From positions 22,028,443 through 22,092,442 of the forward strand of contig NC_052352.1 in NCBI RefSeq assembly GCF_009727055.1: a stretch of DNA of 64,000 bases, given 5' to 3'. The notes beneath the pieces were generated by a model. It saw only the letters and a program-made list of their open reading frames with translations. It ran no database searches and was not told the DNA's origin. Numbering within the stretch: the stretch's first letter is position 1; each line of letters begins with the position of its first letter. Made by a program: the position numbers and the translations under genes. The DNA comes from Benincasa hispida. Taxonomy: Eukaryota > Streptophyta > Magnoliopsida > Cucurbitales > Cucurbitaceae. Below are positions 13,096 to 24,650 of the stretch, one piece after another.

Positions 13096-13111
13096 CACCC
13101 CCAAATTTAAA
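13096..13111 (-). other. Polypurine tract of element G
   Basis: On the minus strand TTTAAATTTGGGGGTG directly precedes the LTR start TGGTAAC. This is the plus-strand priming site typical of Athila/Tat elements, and it fixes the orientation of G. Confidence 0.75.
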
Positions 13112-13662
13112 ATAATACTTGTCCTCAAGCATATAGTTAAAGTCCTAATATATCTTAACTTTCTTTGATATGTTAGCTAGACCTTTCAAAGTGCTTTCCT
13201 ATTCAAGATTCGCTAGACTGGTATTTTTCCTTGGCTTTACTCCTCTACCTATGGAAATCTTTCCAACCCTTAAATGTGGTAAGCTTATTTTCAAAAATCC
13301 TTTACTCATTCCCAACGCTATCGTATATTTCTTTGTTTAGAAATGGGCTTTTTGGTTCAAAGTTCAAGCAAAAAAAAAAAAAAAAAACTCCTTGATGTAT
13401 TTATTTTAGTTTAGGTCATATGTTGATCCAAGCGTCTTACCTTCGTTTTGGCTTGCCCCCATGGGTGTCATGCGGACATCCAACTACTAGCAAGACACCT
13501 TTCTCATATTTAACTCATGCCTTGGAAAAATTTTCTTCGAATCACAGGTAGTGGAGTTGCGGTCATTACAATGTTGATCATGATTCCCACCTTCATTTTG
13601 GCTTGCCTCCATAGGTGTCATGGGGGTATCCAACTACGAGCGAGTTTCAATCTCAACTCCCT

Positions 13663-13702
<40 letters not shown>

Positions 13703-13818
13703 TTGACAGGATACGACAAGGAGATTTTTAAAAATAACACGAATTTGAACGCATTAAGCTTAAACCTCTCCTAGCCCCAAATTCAGAGAGCAACAAGGTG
13801 ATGACTTCAGAAAGTTAT
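13112..13818 (-). mobile_element. Non-coding 3' region of element G with two copies of a ~50-bp motif
   Basis: No ORF is recognised. The motif beginning CTTCGTTTTGGCTTGCCCCC and ending CCAACTAC occurs at 13441-13490 and again, diverged, at 13591-13640. The same motif recurs in gypsy A and family B. The stretch ends where the solo LTR at 13819 is inserted and continues after it from 15703. Confidence 0.6.
13666..13701. repeat. (TA)n microsatellite
   Basis: About 18 uninterrupted TA units lie inside the 3' region of element G. They are likely to be polymorphic in length. Confidence 0.95.
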
Positions 13819-15697
13819 TGTAGGAATATATCAGCAAGCAGCGGAAGCAACAATGATCAATAAGCACTCTAATTCATTAATTTTGGCAGTAACTAAAGCA
13901 TCCTCATACTAAAACAAGAGGGTTTCAAGCCATACCTTTGTAAAACTTCTTGAAATCTTGATTCTCAGCTGCAAATTTCTCCAAATCTTGCTATAGATCA
14001 CCTCAAGATCTTCCCCACTATTCTTTTGGAGCTTTAGATTGAGTTGTGGGATTCAAAATAAACTTGAATGAAGGAAACTTGGAGAAGAACTCACTGTAGC
14101 AACCCACTTGAAGAACAACTTCTTCAACTCGAATTTTTAGTAAAAAATATATAGATGCATGCCTCAATTCCACTCAATCTTCTCAATATATTGCAGGACT
14201 TTCATGCAAAGAAGATGACTGCATGAGATGCAGCTCATGTTTGGAGTTATTGAAGCAAAAAATAGGTGGGTTTTGTGCGAGCTAGTTGAAGGTGTAATTG
14301 GAAAAACCATAATTCCATTTTAGTGTTTTTTCTAACTTTTTCAATTTTTACCAAATGATTTTAAAAATTAATTTGATTTCAAAAATTAAAAATTTTATTA
14401 ATTTTGCAAAATTAATTTTCTAAATTAATAAATAATTATTTAAACAATTTAATTAATTATGATTAATTTAATAACAAATATTAAATTAATTTGACACAAA
14501 TCCACCTTCATATATTTAAATAATATTAAATATTAATTCTCCTATTCCGTTTAATTATTAAAATTAAACGTGTAATTATATCTCATATAATTACTAATTT
14601 TTTTAATTCTAATTTGAACGTTTCAAATTAATTTATCACGCTACTCTAAAGCCAATCCATTTACGAGCTAGTAGGGGAACTCGTGGACCTACAGATCATG
14701 AGCTCTAACGATCCGAGGTTTAATTGGCTAAACTCATTATACCAAATAAACCCCCATTCATTAACTAATGGGGCACTCCACTAAAGCCCATAGTTGAACT
14801 CCCCTCACTATAGATATATTATGTCCACTCGATATAACCATGATTAATAAATTAACCCTTCACAGGTTGTTCGTAATAACGGCTGGGTCAGATATCTATT
14901 TTACCCCCGAGATTACCTCTTATTCCATAAGTCCCACTGATCCTCTAATGAATAATTGATATGTGATCCAATCAACAAACCGAGTTCCTCTCAGGCCAAT
15001 GAGAGGGTGAGGCCCCTTATTTAAGATCTGGAGTCAACACTTAAAGGGAACAACCTCTTTACTATCTCTAAAAGCGGGTAGGAGTGAATTCCTTCTTGCA
15101 CCCTATGTCTCCAGCCATCTACCCGGTCTTATCCCTGAAATGGAGGTTTATTGAGCCGACGTTGTTGAGCCAACCCCCACTTATGCAAATCTAAGGATAA
15201 TCCCGAATAAACAGGAGTTCATAGTTAACTCAGGATTAAGATCAAGTTACCTAGGTCATCACTTTGAAATAGTCAGTCTTAAAAAGTAAACAACGTTATA
15301 AAGTAAGAGTGACTAATTTCATGGTCTAATCTTGTACAAACCCATTTGCACAGGACGCCCCCACTCCTCATATCATAACATATATGAATTAGGATCACTT
15401 CGTTTGTAGTACTTTACAACTCTTTGTAACAACTACTGAGTAGATCACATCAAATAGTGTTACCAGAATAAGGCACCCAACCTTATTCATATACTATAGA
15501 TCATTTTGACTATTTACTCAAACCTGATCCACTTTTATGTCTCCACATAAAGTTCAAGTACTCATGTAATAGTTATGGGTCTTTTAGGTTTATTGGATTT
15601 CTAATAAGCAATACATATATTCAATAACAACTTATTGAATTTTCAGAATAAATTTTATTGTTTACAAACTATGAGTTTTAAGACATAAAACCCAACA
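13819..15697 (-). mobile_element. Solo LTR, TGTTGGGTTTTAT family (1879 bp), in element G
   Basis: On the minus strand it runs TGTTGGGTTTTATGTC...TATTCCTACA. Both flanks carry GTTAT (13814-13818 and 15698-15702), a perfect TSD, so both ends are exact. It is the antisense partner of the copy at 3495-5374 and almost the same length, with clear similarity throughout. There is no internal domain. It interrupts the non-coding 3' region of element G. Confidence 0.92.
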
Positions 15698-15702
15698 GTT
15701 AT

Positions 15703-16019
15703 CACAAAAGAGGTTTAAATAAAGCTTGATCGCATACTATTTTCAAGAAATATTTCTTAAGGCAAAGTCCTAGAGCTAAGTACTAAAAACTAGTCATAGC
15801 TAATCATCACAAGGTTTAGCACAAGTATCATCATAGAGATCATTTGTTAAGCATACAAAGCATATAAGAATATTAAGAATGCGATAAAGATATGCGGGGG
15901 ACAAACGTACAAATAATGCAAAGAAAATGGAGAACTTTAGCATGAATTTCAACTGTAATTAATTATTGCAATCAAAGCATACAAATGTGAAATTGAAATT
16001 AAAAAAATTCATAAAGGCA
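15703..16019 (-). mobile_element. Non-coding 3' region of element G (continued)
   Basis: This resumes element G after the solo LTR. No coding frame is seen. At its end (about 16018-16034, minus strand) an ATTAAAATTTGGGG tract resembles a second, internal polypurine tract just after the 3' ORF. Confidence 0.5.
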
Positions 16020-17560
16020 TCCCCAAATTTTAATGTTTGTCCACATCGTTGTTTTGGTTTTGGAGGGGGTACATCATCATCCTCCGAGAATTACAAGGGA
16101 TTCTGAAGATGTAGAGGAACAACTGGTCCGACTACAAGGCGTGTAAGAACATCATGAAATAATTGAATCATGAAGTGGAACTATTTGTGCTGCCTCTGCG
16201 TTTGTTGGCGGATAAAAAGTTTGTGTGGTGATCTACTATCGCTGAACCATTTGAACTTGGTGCTTGATGAATCCTCGAAGCTTGTTTTGTTGGTTAACAA
16301 GTTCTTGTTGCTGTCACATTAAGTTGTCGAGTTGACTTATGATCTCACACTATTATCGCTACAACTCGTTAAAGCCTCCTATGATTGGCTCTCGGAGGTC
16401 ATCATAGAAGAATTTTCACCATTCATCATAATTCCAATCTTCAGTTGTGTTGGGATCATGGCATTGATTGCTCTCACCAGCTGGATGCCGCCGACCACAC
16501 CAATGCCAGATCCATCGTCTGTTTCATATGCGGAAGTGGATGGCTTGGGTCATCTGTAACGGCTTTGTTGTGTGGATGCTGTGGACCTTGGGCTCTTCAA
16601 GAATCGGAGCCTTGCCTTGTTCGTTAGGTAGAGGTGGAGGTATTGATGGTCTGGGTGCGATTGGAAGATGAGGTAGAGGAGTATTGTCAGGAGGAGGAGG
16701 GTGCTTATTTAGATCAATGCCTAACTTGACGGACTTCTTTAGTGTTGGCAACGAAAGAGATTCTACACTAAAGTCGATCTGATATGAGGGAGTGTTCTGT
16801 TCAAGCAGAGGCAGAGAGAATTCATTGTGTCAAGGAGAAGGTGACCTCTCATCTTGAGGTGTGACCGCCTTTGTTGACATGACAATGACTTTTTCATTAT
16901 TCGCAATGCTAGGCACTGTGGTCACCTTTCTTTTCTTGGACTTTGAGGCTCGATGGGAGACAGATGCTGTTTCTGCACTGGGCACTTGGCTGGCTGCTTT
17001 AGTTGATTTGCCTCAGTTTAAGGCACTGACAATCTCATCAGGTGGCAGAGGGATTGACTGGTAAGAATTCCCTTCACCGCCACCTCTTGTTCATCTTCAA
17101 AAAAGCCTTGAGCATTGCATAACCTTGTTATAAGCGATGGAAAGAAGAGCTGTCCCCTTGGTTTGGAGAATGAATTCCACATTTATGGAGTGACTAAACG
17201 ACCAACATCGATGGGGATGTGCTTCATGATGTAATAAATTGCCATCATGTGATCTCTTGACACTGAATGGTCATGCATCGTTGGAAGAAACTTCTTTTTT
17301 ATGAAGTATAGTCATACATTCGCTTTAAGCGTCAGGTTGTGCATCGATAATGTCTTCATTCCTTTAGTAGAAGTAATCCACTTTGATCTAGGCTCGGCTA
17401 CAACCTCAGCGGTTCCTTCTATTCCTCGCCAGTTGGCTCCTCAATGATTCTATTTCCTTCTGCTTCAGAAGCATCTTCTTGAAAGGATTGGAATTCCCCA
17501 CAGTGGAAGAAATCGTGTCCTATAGTTTTACAAAACTATAATTAAAGGGCAGAAACACAA
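16020..17560 (-). pseudogene. Degenerate 3' ORF of element G, putative plant transposon protein domain (PF20167-like)
   Basis: Minus-strand translation around 17380-17040, ignoring stops, gives FIKKKFLPTMHDHSVSRDH, then MMAIYYIMKHIPIDVGRLV and LFFPSLITRLCNAQGFFEDE. This is the recognisable block of the plant transposon protein domain found between integrase and 3' LTR in Athila-type elements. Its biochemical role is unknown; it occupies the env-like position. The downstream part (about 16750-16520) is proline-rich, as in the family's low-complexity tail. Several in-frame stops (for example after LKANV and VTP) make it a pseudogene. The open frames on the plus strand here (16332-16671, 16861-17064) are shadows. 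Confidence 0.65.
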
Positions 17561-17719
17561 GATAAATAAAACTAATAAACATGCTTTCTATTGTACAAGA
17601 AGAAGAAGAAGGGTTAGGATATCATATACTCATTGAACATCTATTATTTATGTTCCTCTCCACAACACATTGTCTTCTCCCGATATCATAACGTCCACGA
17701 ACACAAGAACAGACAACAC
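17561..17719 (-). mobile_element. Element G sequence upstream of its 3' ORF block
   Basis: A short stretch with an (AAG)n-like patch at about 17596-17615. It links the degenerate 3' ORF to the insertion point of the plus-strand LTR fragment at 17720. Confidence 0.4.
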
Positions 17720-19010
17720 TGATAACGGACAGAAATGCACGTTATTACATTGCTAAGTTATTAAACAATGAGAGTTTGCGTTGATGAAATATCCTAAATT
17801 GCGTCAAAAAAATATTAAGTTTATAACATTGCGGTTGCATGTGTCCATCACATAGAAACAATTAACTTTTGTGTTTTTATGCAGAATATACTTTGACGCA
17901 AGGCGAAAAGCGCGATCACAAGAAATCAACGGACGAGCGAAGCATTACCGCAAGGCTTTGTGGTGATTTGTACTCGCAAACAACTGCTCAAGAAGGATGG
18001 CCGCATAAAGCTGTGCAACTTGGTGGGTGCATCTGGGTGAAAAGCATAATTAAACACGATGGGATAGAAAGCTGATGATGGTCGAATCCGAATTAAGTTG
18101 ACAAGCCGCTAACGATAACAAGTACACTCAGCTTTTCGGTGACAAATATTCTGCACATCAGTAAGAGAATTAAAGCTATCCCATTTGTGCAATCATAAGA
18201 GAGAAGCCGCCTTTCACCCCGGAAGTTTTATAAATACCGAAGGCATCATTCAGAAAAGGGGTTAACCAATTCACCTGTTTACCGAATTAAGAGCTCTATC
18301 CTTGTCCATAGTTTTCTTTTATTTTTAAGGTGGAGCAAGGGAAGAGTAGAGATGCCGAAAGATCGCTCAGGGCAACTTGAGAGAGAACCCAGAGGCGTAG
18401 AAGCAGAGAGTGGGCCGACCCTTGCGAGAGCGAGATTATCTTTTGAACACGAGTAGAAAAGACAGTGTAAAAGCCTAGGAAGCAAGAGATTGCTACCAGA
18501 CTCTTTATTCTATTCTTGCATTGTTATTTTGTACTTCATCTTTATATTTATACAATGGAAATTCTTATTCTACATCTGTTCACTCTCTTAGCACGCATGA
18601 GTAGCTAAACTTGTTGAATGGGTTGAGAAGAACTAAGCTAACATGACCTAGGACATTCATTGCTTATGATCATCTTGTGTTATGCCGTGCCAAACATCCC
18701 TTTAGAGCTACTCGAGAGAGAGTCTAAAGAAAGAATCTAAGACTTGAGAGAGCTAGGTTAGAATCTAGACTTGAGAGAGCAAGATTAGAACTGCATAAAC
18801 AAGAGATAGGGACTTAGAGATAAGCTCTGTTTGCCAACCTGCATTGCATGCACCTTAGAGATAGGTATGATATTATGTAGTCGCCTTATTTGTGTGTGTG
18901 TCATTTTGTCATCGCATAAATAAGAATAGAGCTTATGTGTAGGTCCTATAGACTATCACATATATCACATGCGTTTTAGCATTAGAAGCCGTAGCATTCG
19001 CATCGAGAGA
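17720..19010 (+). mobile_element. LTR fragment of family A, plus strand
   Basis: It starts TGATAACGGACAGAAATGCACG, the same start as the minus-strand LTRs of gypsy A (read from 21184 and 33197). It follows that LTR through the TTGACGCAAGGCG and GGGTGCATCTGGGTGAAAAG landmarks to about 19010, where similarity stops. The last ~350 bp of the LTR, ending in CGCATCA, are absent, so it is a 3'-truncated copy. Divergence from gypsy A's own LTRs is clearly higher than theirs from each other. No TSD could be paired. Confidence 0.7.
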
Positions 19011-19293
19011 TGATTTTGGGAAGAAAGGGAAGATGTTTAAGGGTTTGGAAGGTTGAGGGTCGTCAAAAATTTTGTTGAAGATCGAAGGGATTAGGGTTCC
19101 TTGAAAGCGTGAGAAGATTAAAGAGGGGAAAATAGGGTTTAAATAAGTGTGGGGAATGCACACGTTTTGAGGTTGACATCACCCTAATTATGGATCATTT
19201 AATAAAGGCTTGATGTGACGAATGTCAGACGGTGCACGTGACAGATGCCCTTTCACCTACCACTGACAGTTAAATTTACACGTTTGAGGTATC
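19011..19293 (-). pseudogene. Probable N-terminal part of element G's 3' ORF
   Basis: The minus strand has an open frame here (from about 19163) with a proline- and phenylalanine-rich sequence. It lies just upstream, in G's reading direction, of the PF20167-like block, so it is plausibly that ORF's beginning. It is cut off by the plus-strand LTR on one side and by gypsy A on the other. Assignment is by position only. Confidence 0.4.
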
Positions 19294-19587
19294 TGATGCG
19301 TTATTTTATAATGTGGAAATGTGGATGAAATGCGATGGTGAAATTGCGTTGAGCACTCAAGTTTCCTCAGCAGAATCCAAGTGTAAACTTCATTGAGTTT
19401 CCTAGTAAGTCTAGGGTCGAACTCAGGGACTTGTGAAAATAGGTTGTGATGGTAATTTTTAGGAAAAATTTGCAGTAACCAAATAAATCAATAGTTGTTG
19501 AGGTTGTTGTTTGCAGTGATGAAAAATAAATAAATGCGGCGGATTTGAGAAAAGTCGGATTGCGTGATAGATGCACTGAGTATGTGG

Positions 19588-19990
19588 ATGAACGGGTTGA
19601 GAAGCTCTTGAGCTAACATTACTTAGGAATGCATCAAACTATGTGATCATGCTACAACCATGCACAACAAGTCATTTTCCAATGCAAATACGATGCTCCT
19701 AAGTCTAGGACGCATGTGTTGAATGCAAAAGTGTCCATAGAGCTTATTCCTAAGTCTCTACTCTTGTCCCTGTCTCTTATACACATCTAGATGTGTATAA
19801 GAGACAGGATGTACGGGTTGAGAAGCTCTTGAGCTAACATTACTTAGGAATGCATCAAACTATGTGATCATGCTACACTCATGCTAAAGCAAGTCATTTT
19901 CCAATGCAAATACGATGCTCCTAAGTCTAGGACGCATGTGTTGAATGCAAAAGTGTCCATAGAGCTTATTCCTAAGTCTCTACTCTTGTC
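19588..19990. repeat. ~182-bp direct duplication flanking an adapter sequence (assembly artefact)
   Basis: Copy 1 (19588-19769) and copy 2 (19808 to about 19990) both begin GATGAACGGG/GATGTACGGG and run through the same LTR text. They differ at only a few places around CAACCATGCACAAC versus CACTCATGCTAAAG. The 38 bases between them are a sequencing adapter, so this is not a biological repeat. Confidence 0.9.
19770..19807. other. Nextera/Tn5 mosaic-end junction adapter left in the assembly
   Basis: CTGTCTCTTATACACATCT is followed immediately by its exact reverse complement, a perfect 38-bp palindrome. This is the double mosaic-end junction produced by Nextera mate-pair circularisation. It is library sequence, not plant DNA, and it marks a chimeric read used in gap filling. 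Confidence 0.97.
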
Positions 19991-21184
19991 CTATGCGATG
20001 ATGCAAGATGCATAAAGGAAAGGTGAACGCACACAATCATATCCTATCTCTAGGATGCATGCGATGCGTTAATAGCAAACAGTGCTTATTCCTAAGCTTC
20101 TATCTCTTGATTATGCATTCTAATCTGGCTCTCCCGAACCTAGATTCTAACCTGAATTTCTCAAGCCTAGATCCTCTCCTTAGATTACCGACCCGAGTAT
20201 CTCTAATGGACGAATGAAGCATATATAATACAAGATAATTGCACAGAATGAAGATTCCTAGTTGTGCTAGCTAAATGCTTCTCAACCCATTCAACAGATT
20301 TAGTTATTCATGCGTGAATAATAGAGAGTGAACAGATATAGAGAAGTAAATTCCATTTTTATAAATGAGTTTGAGTACAAAATAATAATGGAAGTTAAAG
20401 GTAGAGAGCCTGGTAGCAATTCCTTGCTGACCGAGGCTTTTACACTGCCAATCTCTATTCGGTTCAAAAGATATTCTGCAGGCGTCGGCCCTCTTTCTGT
20501 CCTTGAAGCTTCCGACGCTCTCCCAAGCTTACCGAAATGATCTGTCGGCACAAACTTCTTCTCTCGCATCCATCTGAAGGTAAAAGAAAATCTAAGAACA
20601 AGGCTAAACTATGAACAGAACGGTAAACTTGTAAAACAGCTGAACCTCTTTTCTGAAGGATGCCTTCAGTATTTATAGAATCTCCAGGGTGAAAGGCGAC
20701 TTCTCTCTCATGATTGCACAGATGGGACGACTTTAATTCCCTGACTGATGAGTCGAATATTTGTCACCGAAAAGTTGAATTTATTTGTTCGTTAGTGGCT
20801 GTCAACTTAATTCGGATTCGACTGTCATCAGCTTTCTGTCCCATCGTGATTAATTATACTTTTCACCCAGATGCACCCACCAAGTTGCGCTGACCAGGTT
20901 GCAGTAATTCTTCTTGAGCAAATGTTTGCGAGCATAATCAACGCAAAGCCTTTCGGTAATGCTGCTCTCGACCAATGATTTCCTATGATCGAAATTTCCG
21001 CCTTGCGTCAACGCATTTTCTGCACAAAAATACAAAAATCAACTGTTCCTATGCGATGAACGCATGCGACCGCAATATTATGAATTTGATGCTTTTTGGA
21101 CGCAATCTAATATGTTTTATCAACGCAAGCCAACATTGTTTAAGAACTTAGCACTATGATAACGTGCATTTCCGCTCATTATCA

Positions 21185-21199
21185 CACCCTCAAATTTAA
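21185..21199 (-). other. Polypurine tract of gypsy A
   Basis: On the minus strand TTAAATTTGAGGGTG immediately precedes the LTR start TGATAATG. This is the expected plus-strand primer site, so the LTR at 19294-21184 is the 3' LTR. Confidence 0.75.
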
Positions 21200-22601
21200 A
21201 CAATGCTTGTCCTCAAGTATAAGCTAAAGATTTCCTTTAGCAAGTCGACCGCAATGTTCTTTTCCTAGATTTTTCAAGGATACTTCATTCAAATCCTATA
21301 TACCAAAATTTCCTTAATTCTTGTTCAAGTCTCCTCTTAAAATATTTCTTAGACCTAGGGACCGCAAGCTTAACATCCAAAAAGACTTTACTAACTTCCG
21401 GGACATCGTATGATTTATTTCAAAGAGATTTTTTTTTCACCGGGGTGTCAAACGATTTTATCCTTGCATATTTCTTGACAATGTTATTTTTTTCTGACCT
21501 TGCACTAATCCAAGTGCCTTGCCTTCGTCTTGGTTTGCCCCCACGTGTGTCATGCAGACATCCAACTACGAGCAATGCGCTTTTTCTCAGACTAAACTCA
21601 TACCTATTTAACAGTGGAGTAGCGGTCATTTATTTATGCGTTGATCCTAGTGATTTATTTTTGTTTTGGCTTGCCCCCATGTGTGTCATGCGGACATCCA
21701 ACTACAGGTAAGTGCCTTTCACAACTTAACTCTTATCAACATGGGTTTCCTATTGCGTTGACAGTGGAGTTGTTATTCTTAAATTTTCTTTCTTTTCTTT
21801 TCTTTTTTTTTTTTTTCAAAATAGCAAGGTCGAAAATAAATACTTCACCCCCAAGTTTAAAATGCGGCAATGTCCTCATTGCCAAAAGATTGAAAGAAGT
21901 CATGCGATGTTCTTAGAAAGCTTCGTGAAGAGAGTTTGAAAGAAAGCTAGTAGATCCCTAACTTCTAGAAATATTTCATGAGGTGACTATCTTAAAATTA
22001 AGTTGACTCTAGTATATACGAAAGAAATAGAAGTATGTTTTTCATCATTAAAATTATAATTGGCAAAGAGACAGTATGCGGTAACTCACTAAATTTATCC
22101 ATGTCGAATGATTGCGGTAATCAAAGAGGATGCTGTGATAAAACTTTTAAAACTAAAATGCGATGCGATAGTGAAAAATTTAAAATAAAGATAAGGAAGA
22201 ATACACCTCCAAATTTGCGTTGTTGCCCGCATTATGTATTGATGCATCCTTCTTTGCGGCGATCTATCTTCTTTAGATTGTGGTGATGAAGTAAGATAAG
22301 TTACTTCTTCGTGTAACACCTCCACAATCCTGTACCTCGATCAGTGCAAAAAAAATAGTGAGAGGGTCAAATAATTTTAAACAAAACAAAATTCTTTTAC
22401 CGCAATCTCCATTTTTTTTTATTTTTTTATTATTATTTTTTTAAATTTAGAGAATGAAGTAAGAATAAGTAAAGTGCAGATAGATAAATGATGATTAAGG
22501 TGTTGAAGAAATGAGAGTTCAAGTACCAAACAAAGGATACTCTAGAAGACTTATGCCCCAAATGATGTTGCTTGCCAGCGTAGGGGCCACTCCATATTTC
22601 T
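21200..22601 (-). mobile_element. Non-coding 3' tail of gypsy A
   Basis: No domain is recognisable between the integrase stop and the polypurine tract, and no PF20167-like ORF is visible, unlike in element G. The ~50-bp motif seen in G occurs twice (21523-21573 and 21661-21707). A second purine tract (AAACTTGGGGGTGAAG on the minus strand) lies at about 21847-21862. ORFs in this stretch are incidental. Confidence 0.6.
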
Positions 22602-23620
22602 CTATTTTGGGTTTTTCAGATCCACAGAGGTCTTTTCTGGCTGAAAACCACCCCCGCAATATGCCTTAACTCGCTGTCCATTAACCTTAAATGTATGGCT
22701 TCCATCCTTAGTGATCAGCTCCACCGCACCGTGTTGGAATATTTCTTTAATGATGAAGGGTCCGGACTAGCTAGATTTTAATTTTCCAGGGAAAAACCTT
22801 AATCGTGAGTTGAATAAGAAGACCCTCTGCTTGACTTGGAGGTTTTTATCGCATATGTGTTTGACGTGCCAGCGCTTGGTGCGCTTCTTGTAAATCTTTG
22901 CATTCTCATATGCGTTAATCCTCCATTCTTCTAGCTCGACCAGTTGCATTTTTCGTGCTTCTCCTACTTTCTTCAAATCAAAATTCAGTTTCTTCACCGC
23001 CCACATTGTCTTGTATTCCAGCTTCAAAGGTAGATGACATGCCTTACCAAATACCAATGCATATGGGGACATATTATGGGTGTTTTAAATGCAGTCCAGT
23101 GTGCCCACAATGCATCGTCGAGCTTTGTTGCCCAATCTGTTCACAAAGGCCTTACTACCTTCTCGAGTATCAGTTTAATCTCCCATTGGACACCTTGGCC
23201 TGACCATTCATCTATGGATGGTATGCGATGGCCACTTTGTGGAGAATGTTGTATTTGCGCAGTAGCTTCTTAACAGTATGATTGACAAAGTGAGACCCCT
23301 CATCACTTATTATGGCAGGTAGGGTGCCAAAACAAGTGAAAATATTTTTCTTCAGGAATTGAGAGACTACTGCCGCATCGCTTACGACATACGCCACTAC
23401 CTCTACCCACTTGGATACATTTTCGATGGCTAATAAAATATAATGTTTACCATTCAAGGGAGGGAATGGTCCCATGAAATCAATACCCCATACGTCAAAC
23501 AATTCAAGCTCCAAGATGGTGTTCATTGGCATTTCGTGTTTCCATGAAATGTTACCTGTGCATTGGCACCGATCACACTTCATTACGTAGTTAGCTGCAT
23601 CCTTAAACAATGTAGGCCAA
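22602..23620 (-). pseudogene. Integrase of gypsy A (broken)
   Basis: Minus-strand frames from about 23610 contain MKCDRCQ, the second half of the HHCC zinc motif. Then VWGIDFMGPFPP holds the first catalytic Asp, and AIISDEGSHF the second. The stretch to the third acidic residue is damaged around 23210-23070. The C-terminal part (23072-22767) has [19 protein letters not shown] and [13 protein letters not shown], and the last frame ends near 22602 after EKTSVDLKNPK. Integrases insert the cDNA copy. Frameshifts between 23212 and 23072 and a stop at 22767 make it non-functional. Confidence 0.85.
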
Positions 23621-24650
23621 AAGAACCCACTCTGTAAAACCTTGGCTACGGTGCGTTATCCTCCAAAGTACCCACCATATGGTGAGTCATGACACTGCGA
23701 TAATATGATTGTTGAGCAGCCTTTGGTATGCATAGTCGCAGGATTTGGTCTGCCCCCCTTTTATACAGATTCGGCTCATCCCAATAATAATATCGACATT
23801 CATACTTGAGCTTCCTCTATTAGTGGTAAGTATAATCTTCCGAAAATTGTCCGCAAACCAAATATTTGACTATGTCAGCATACCAAGGAAATTCTTCAAT
23901 ATGGAACAATTGCTCATCCGGGAACATTGCGCTCACCTCAAACTCATTGCAGTCAACCTCGGGGTTTTCCAATCTAGACAAGTGATCCGCAACTTGGTTC
24001 TCCGTCCCCTTTCAATCAATTATTTCTATATCAAATTCTTGAAGGAGGAGAACCCATTTGATCAACCTCGGCTTTGCTTCCTTCTTTGACATTAAGTACT
24101 TTATTACCGAGTGATCAGTATGGATGAGTACCTTTGTCCCCAGCAGATATGCTCGAAATTTTTCCAACACAAAAATTACCGCCAGAAGCTCTTTCTCTGT
24201 GGTGGTATAATTTGTCTAAGCAGGATTTAATATTTTACTCGCATATGCAATAGGATACAAGATTGTTTTTCTCTTTTGTGCCAAAGCTGCTTCCATCGCA
24301 TACCCGTTTGCATCGCACATTTTTTCAAAAGGAAGTGTCCAATTAGGTGCAATTAACACGAGTGCGGTAATCAGCGCATTCTTCAATACTTTGAATGCGT
24401 TGAGGCAGTTGTTGTCAAAATCAATTTTTCTATCAGCCTCCAATGACGCACTCAGTGGTCGTGCTATTTTCGAAAAATCTTTGACAAAGCGTCTGTAGAA
24501 TCCAGCGTGTCCCAAGAAACTTCGTACAGTCTTCATGCTTGTTGGAGGTGGAAGTTTTTCAATTGCTTCGATTTTTGCTTTATCTACCTCCAACCCGTCC
24601 TGAGAAATCTTATGCCTCACACTATGCCCTCCATTACCATGAAATGGCAT
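23621..24650 (-). pseudogene. RNase H and RT-connection region of gypsy A (broken)
   Basis: A frame from 24650 reads LPPPTSMKTVRSFLGHAGFY, then RRFVKDFSKIARPL, the conserved RT thumb/connection of gypsy elements. Next is FEKMCDANGYAMEAALAQ, the start of RNase H with its first Asp. A stop follows KILNPA at about 24216. The rest of RNase H ([19 protein letters not shown] and ENQVADHLSRLENPE) is readable in the same frame to about 23900, and the integrase zinc region after it, with further stops. RNase H removes template RNA during reverse transcription. Confidence 0.8.

Larger units (their letters stand above)
19294..21184 (-). mobile_element. 3' LTR of gypsy A (family A)
   Basis: Edges TGATGCG and CTCATTATCA match those of the 5' LTR. 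Its apparent length of 1891 bp is inflated by an adapter-flanked duplication at 19588-19990; the true length is about 1.67 kb. It is adjacent to the polypurine tract at 21185. ORFs such as 20300-20569 fall wholly inside the LTR and also appear in the 5' LTR copy, so they are not host genes. Confidence 0.85.

Noticed and set aside
16332..16671. Overlapping plus-strand ORFs of 67-80 codons
   Set aside because: Antisense shadows of the degenerate minus-strand 3' ORF of element G.
19770..19807. Genuine Tn5-like transposon ends in a plant genome
   Set aside because: The sequence is exactly the engineered mosaic end in back-to-back orientation with no transposon body, flanked by duplicated LTR text. 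A library artefact explains all of this.
20300..20569. ORF of 89 codons on the minus strand
   Set aside because: Lies wholly inside the family-A LTR and has no recognisable domain.
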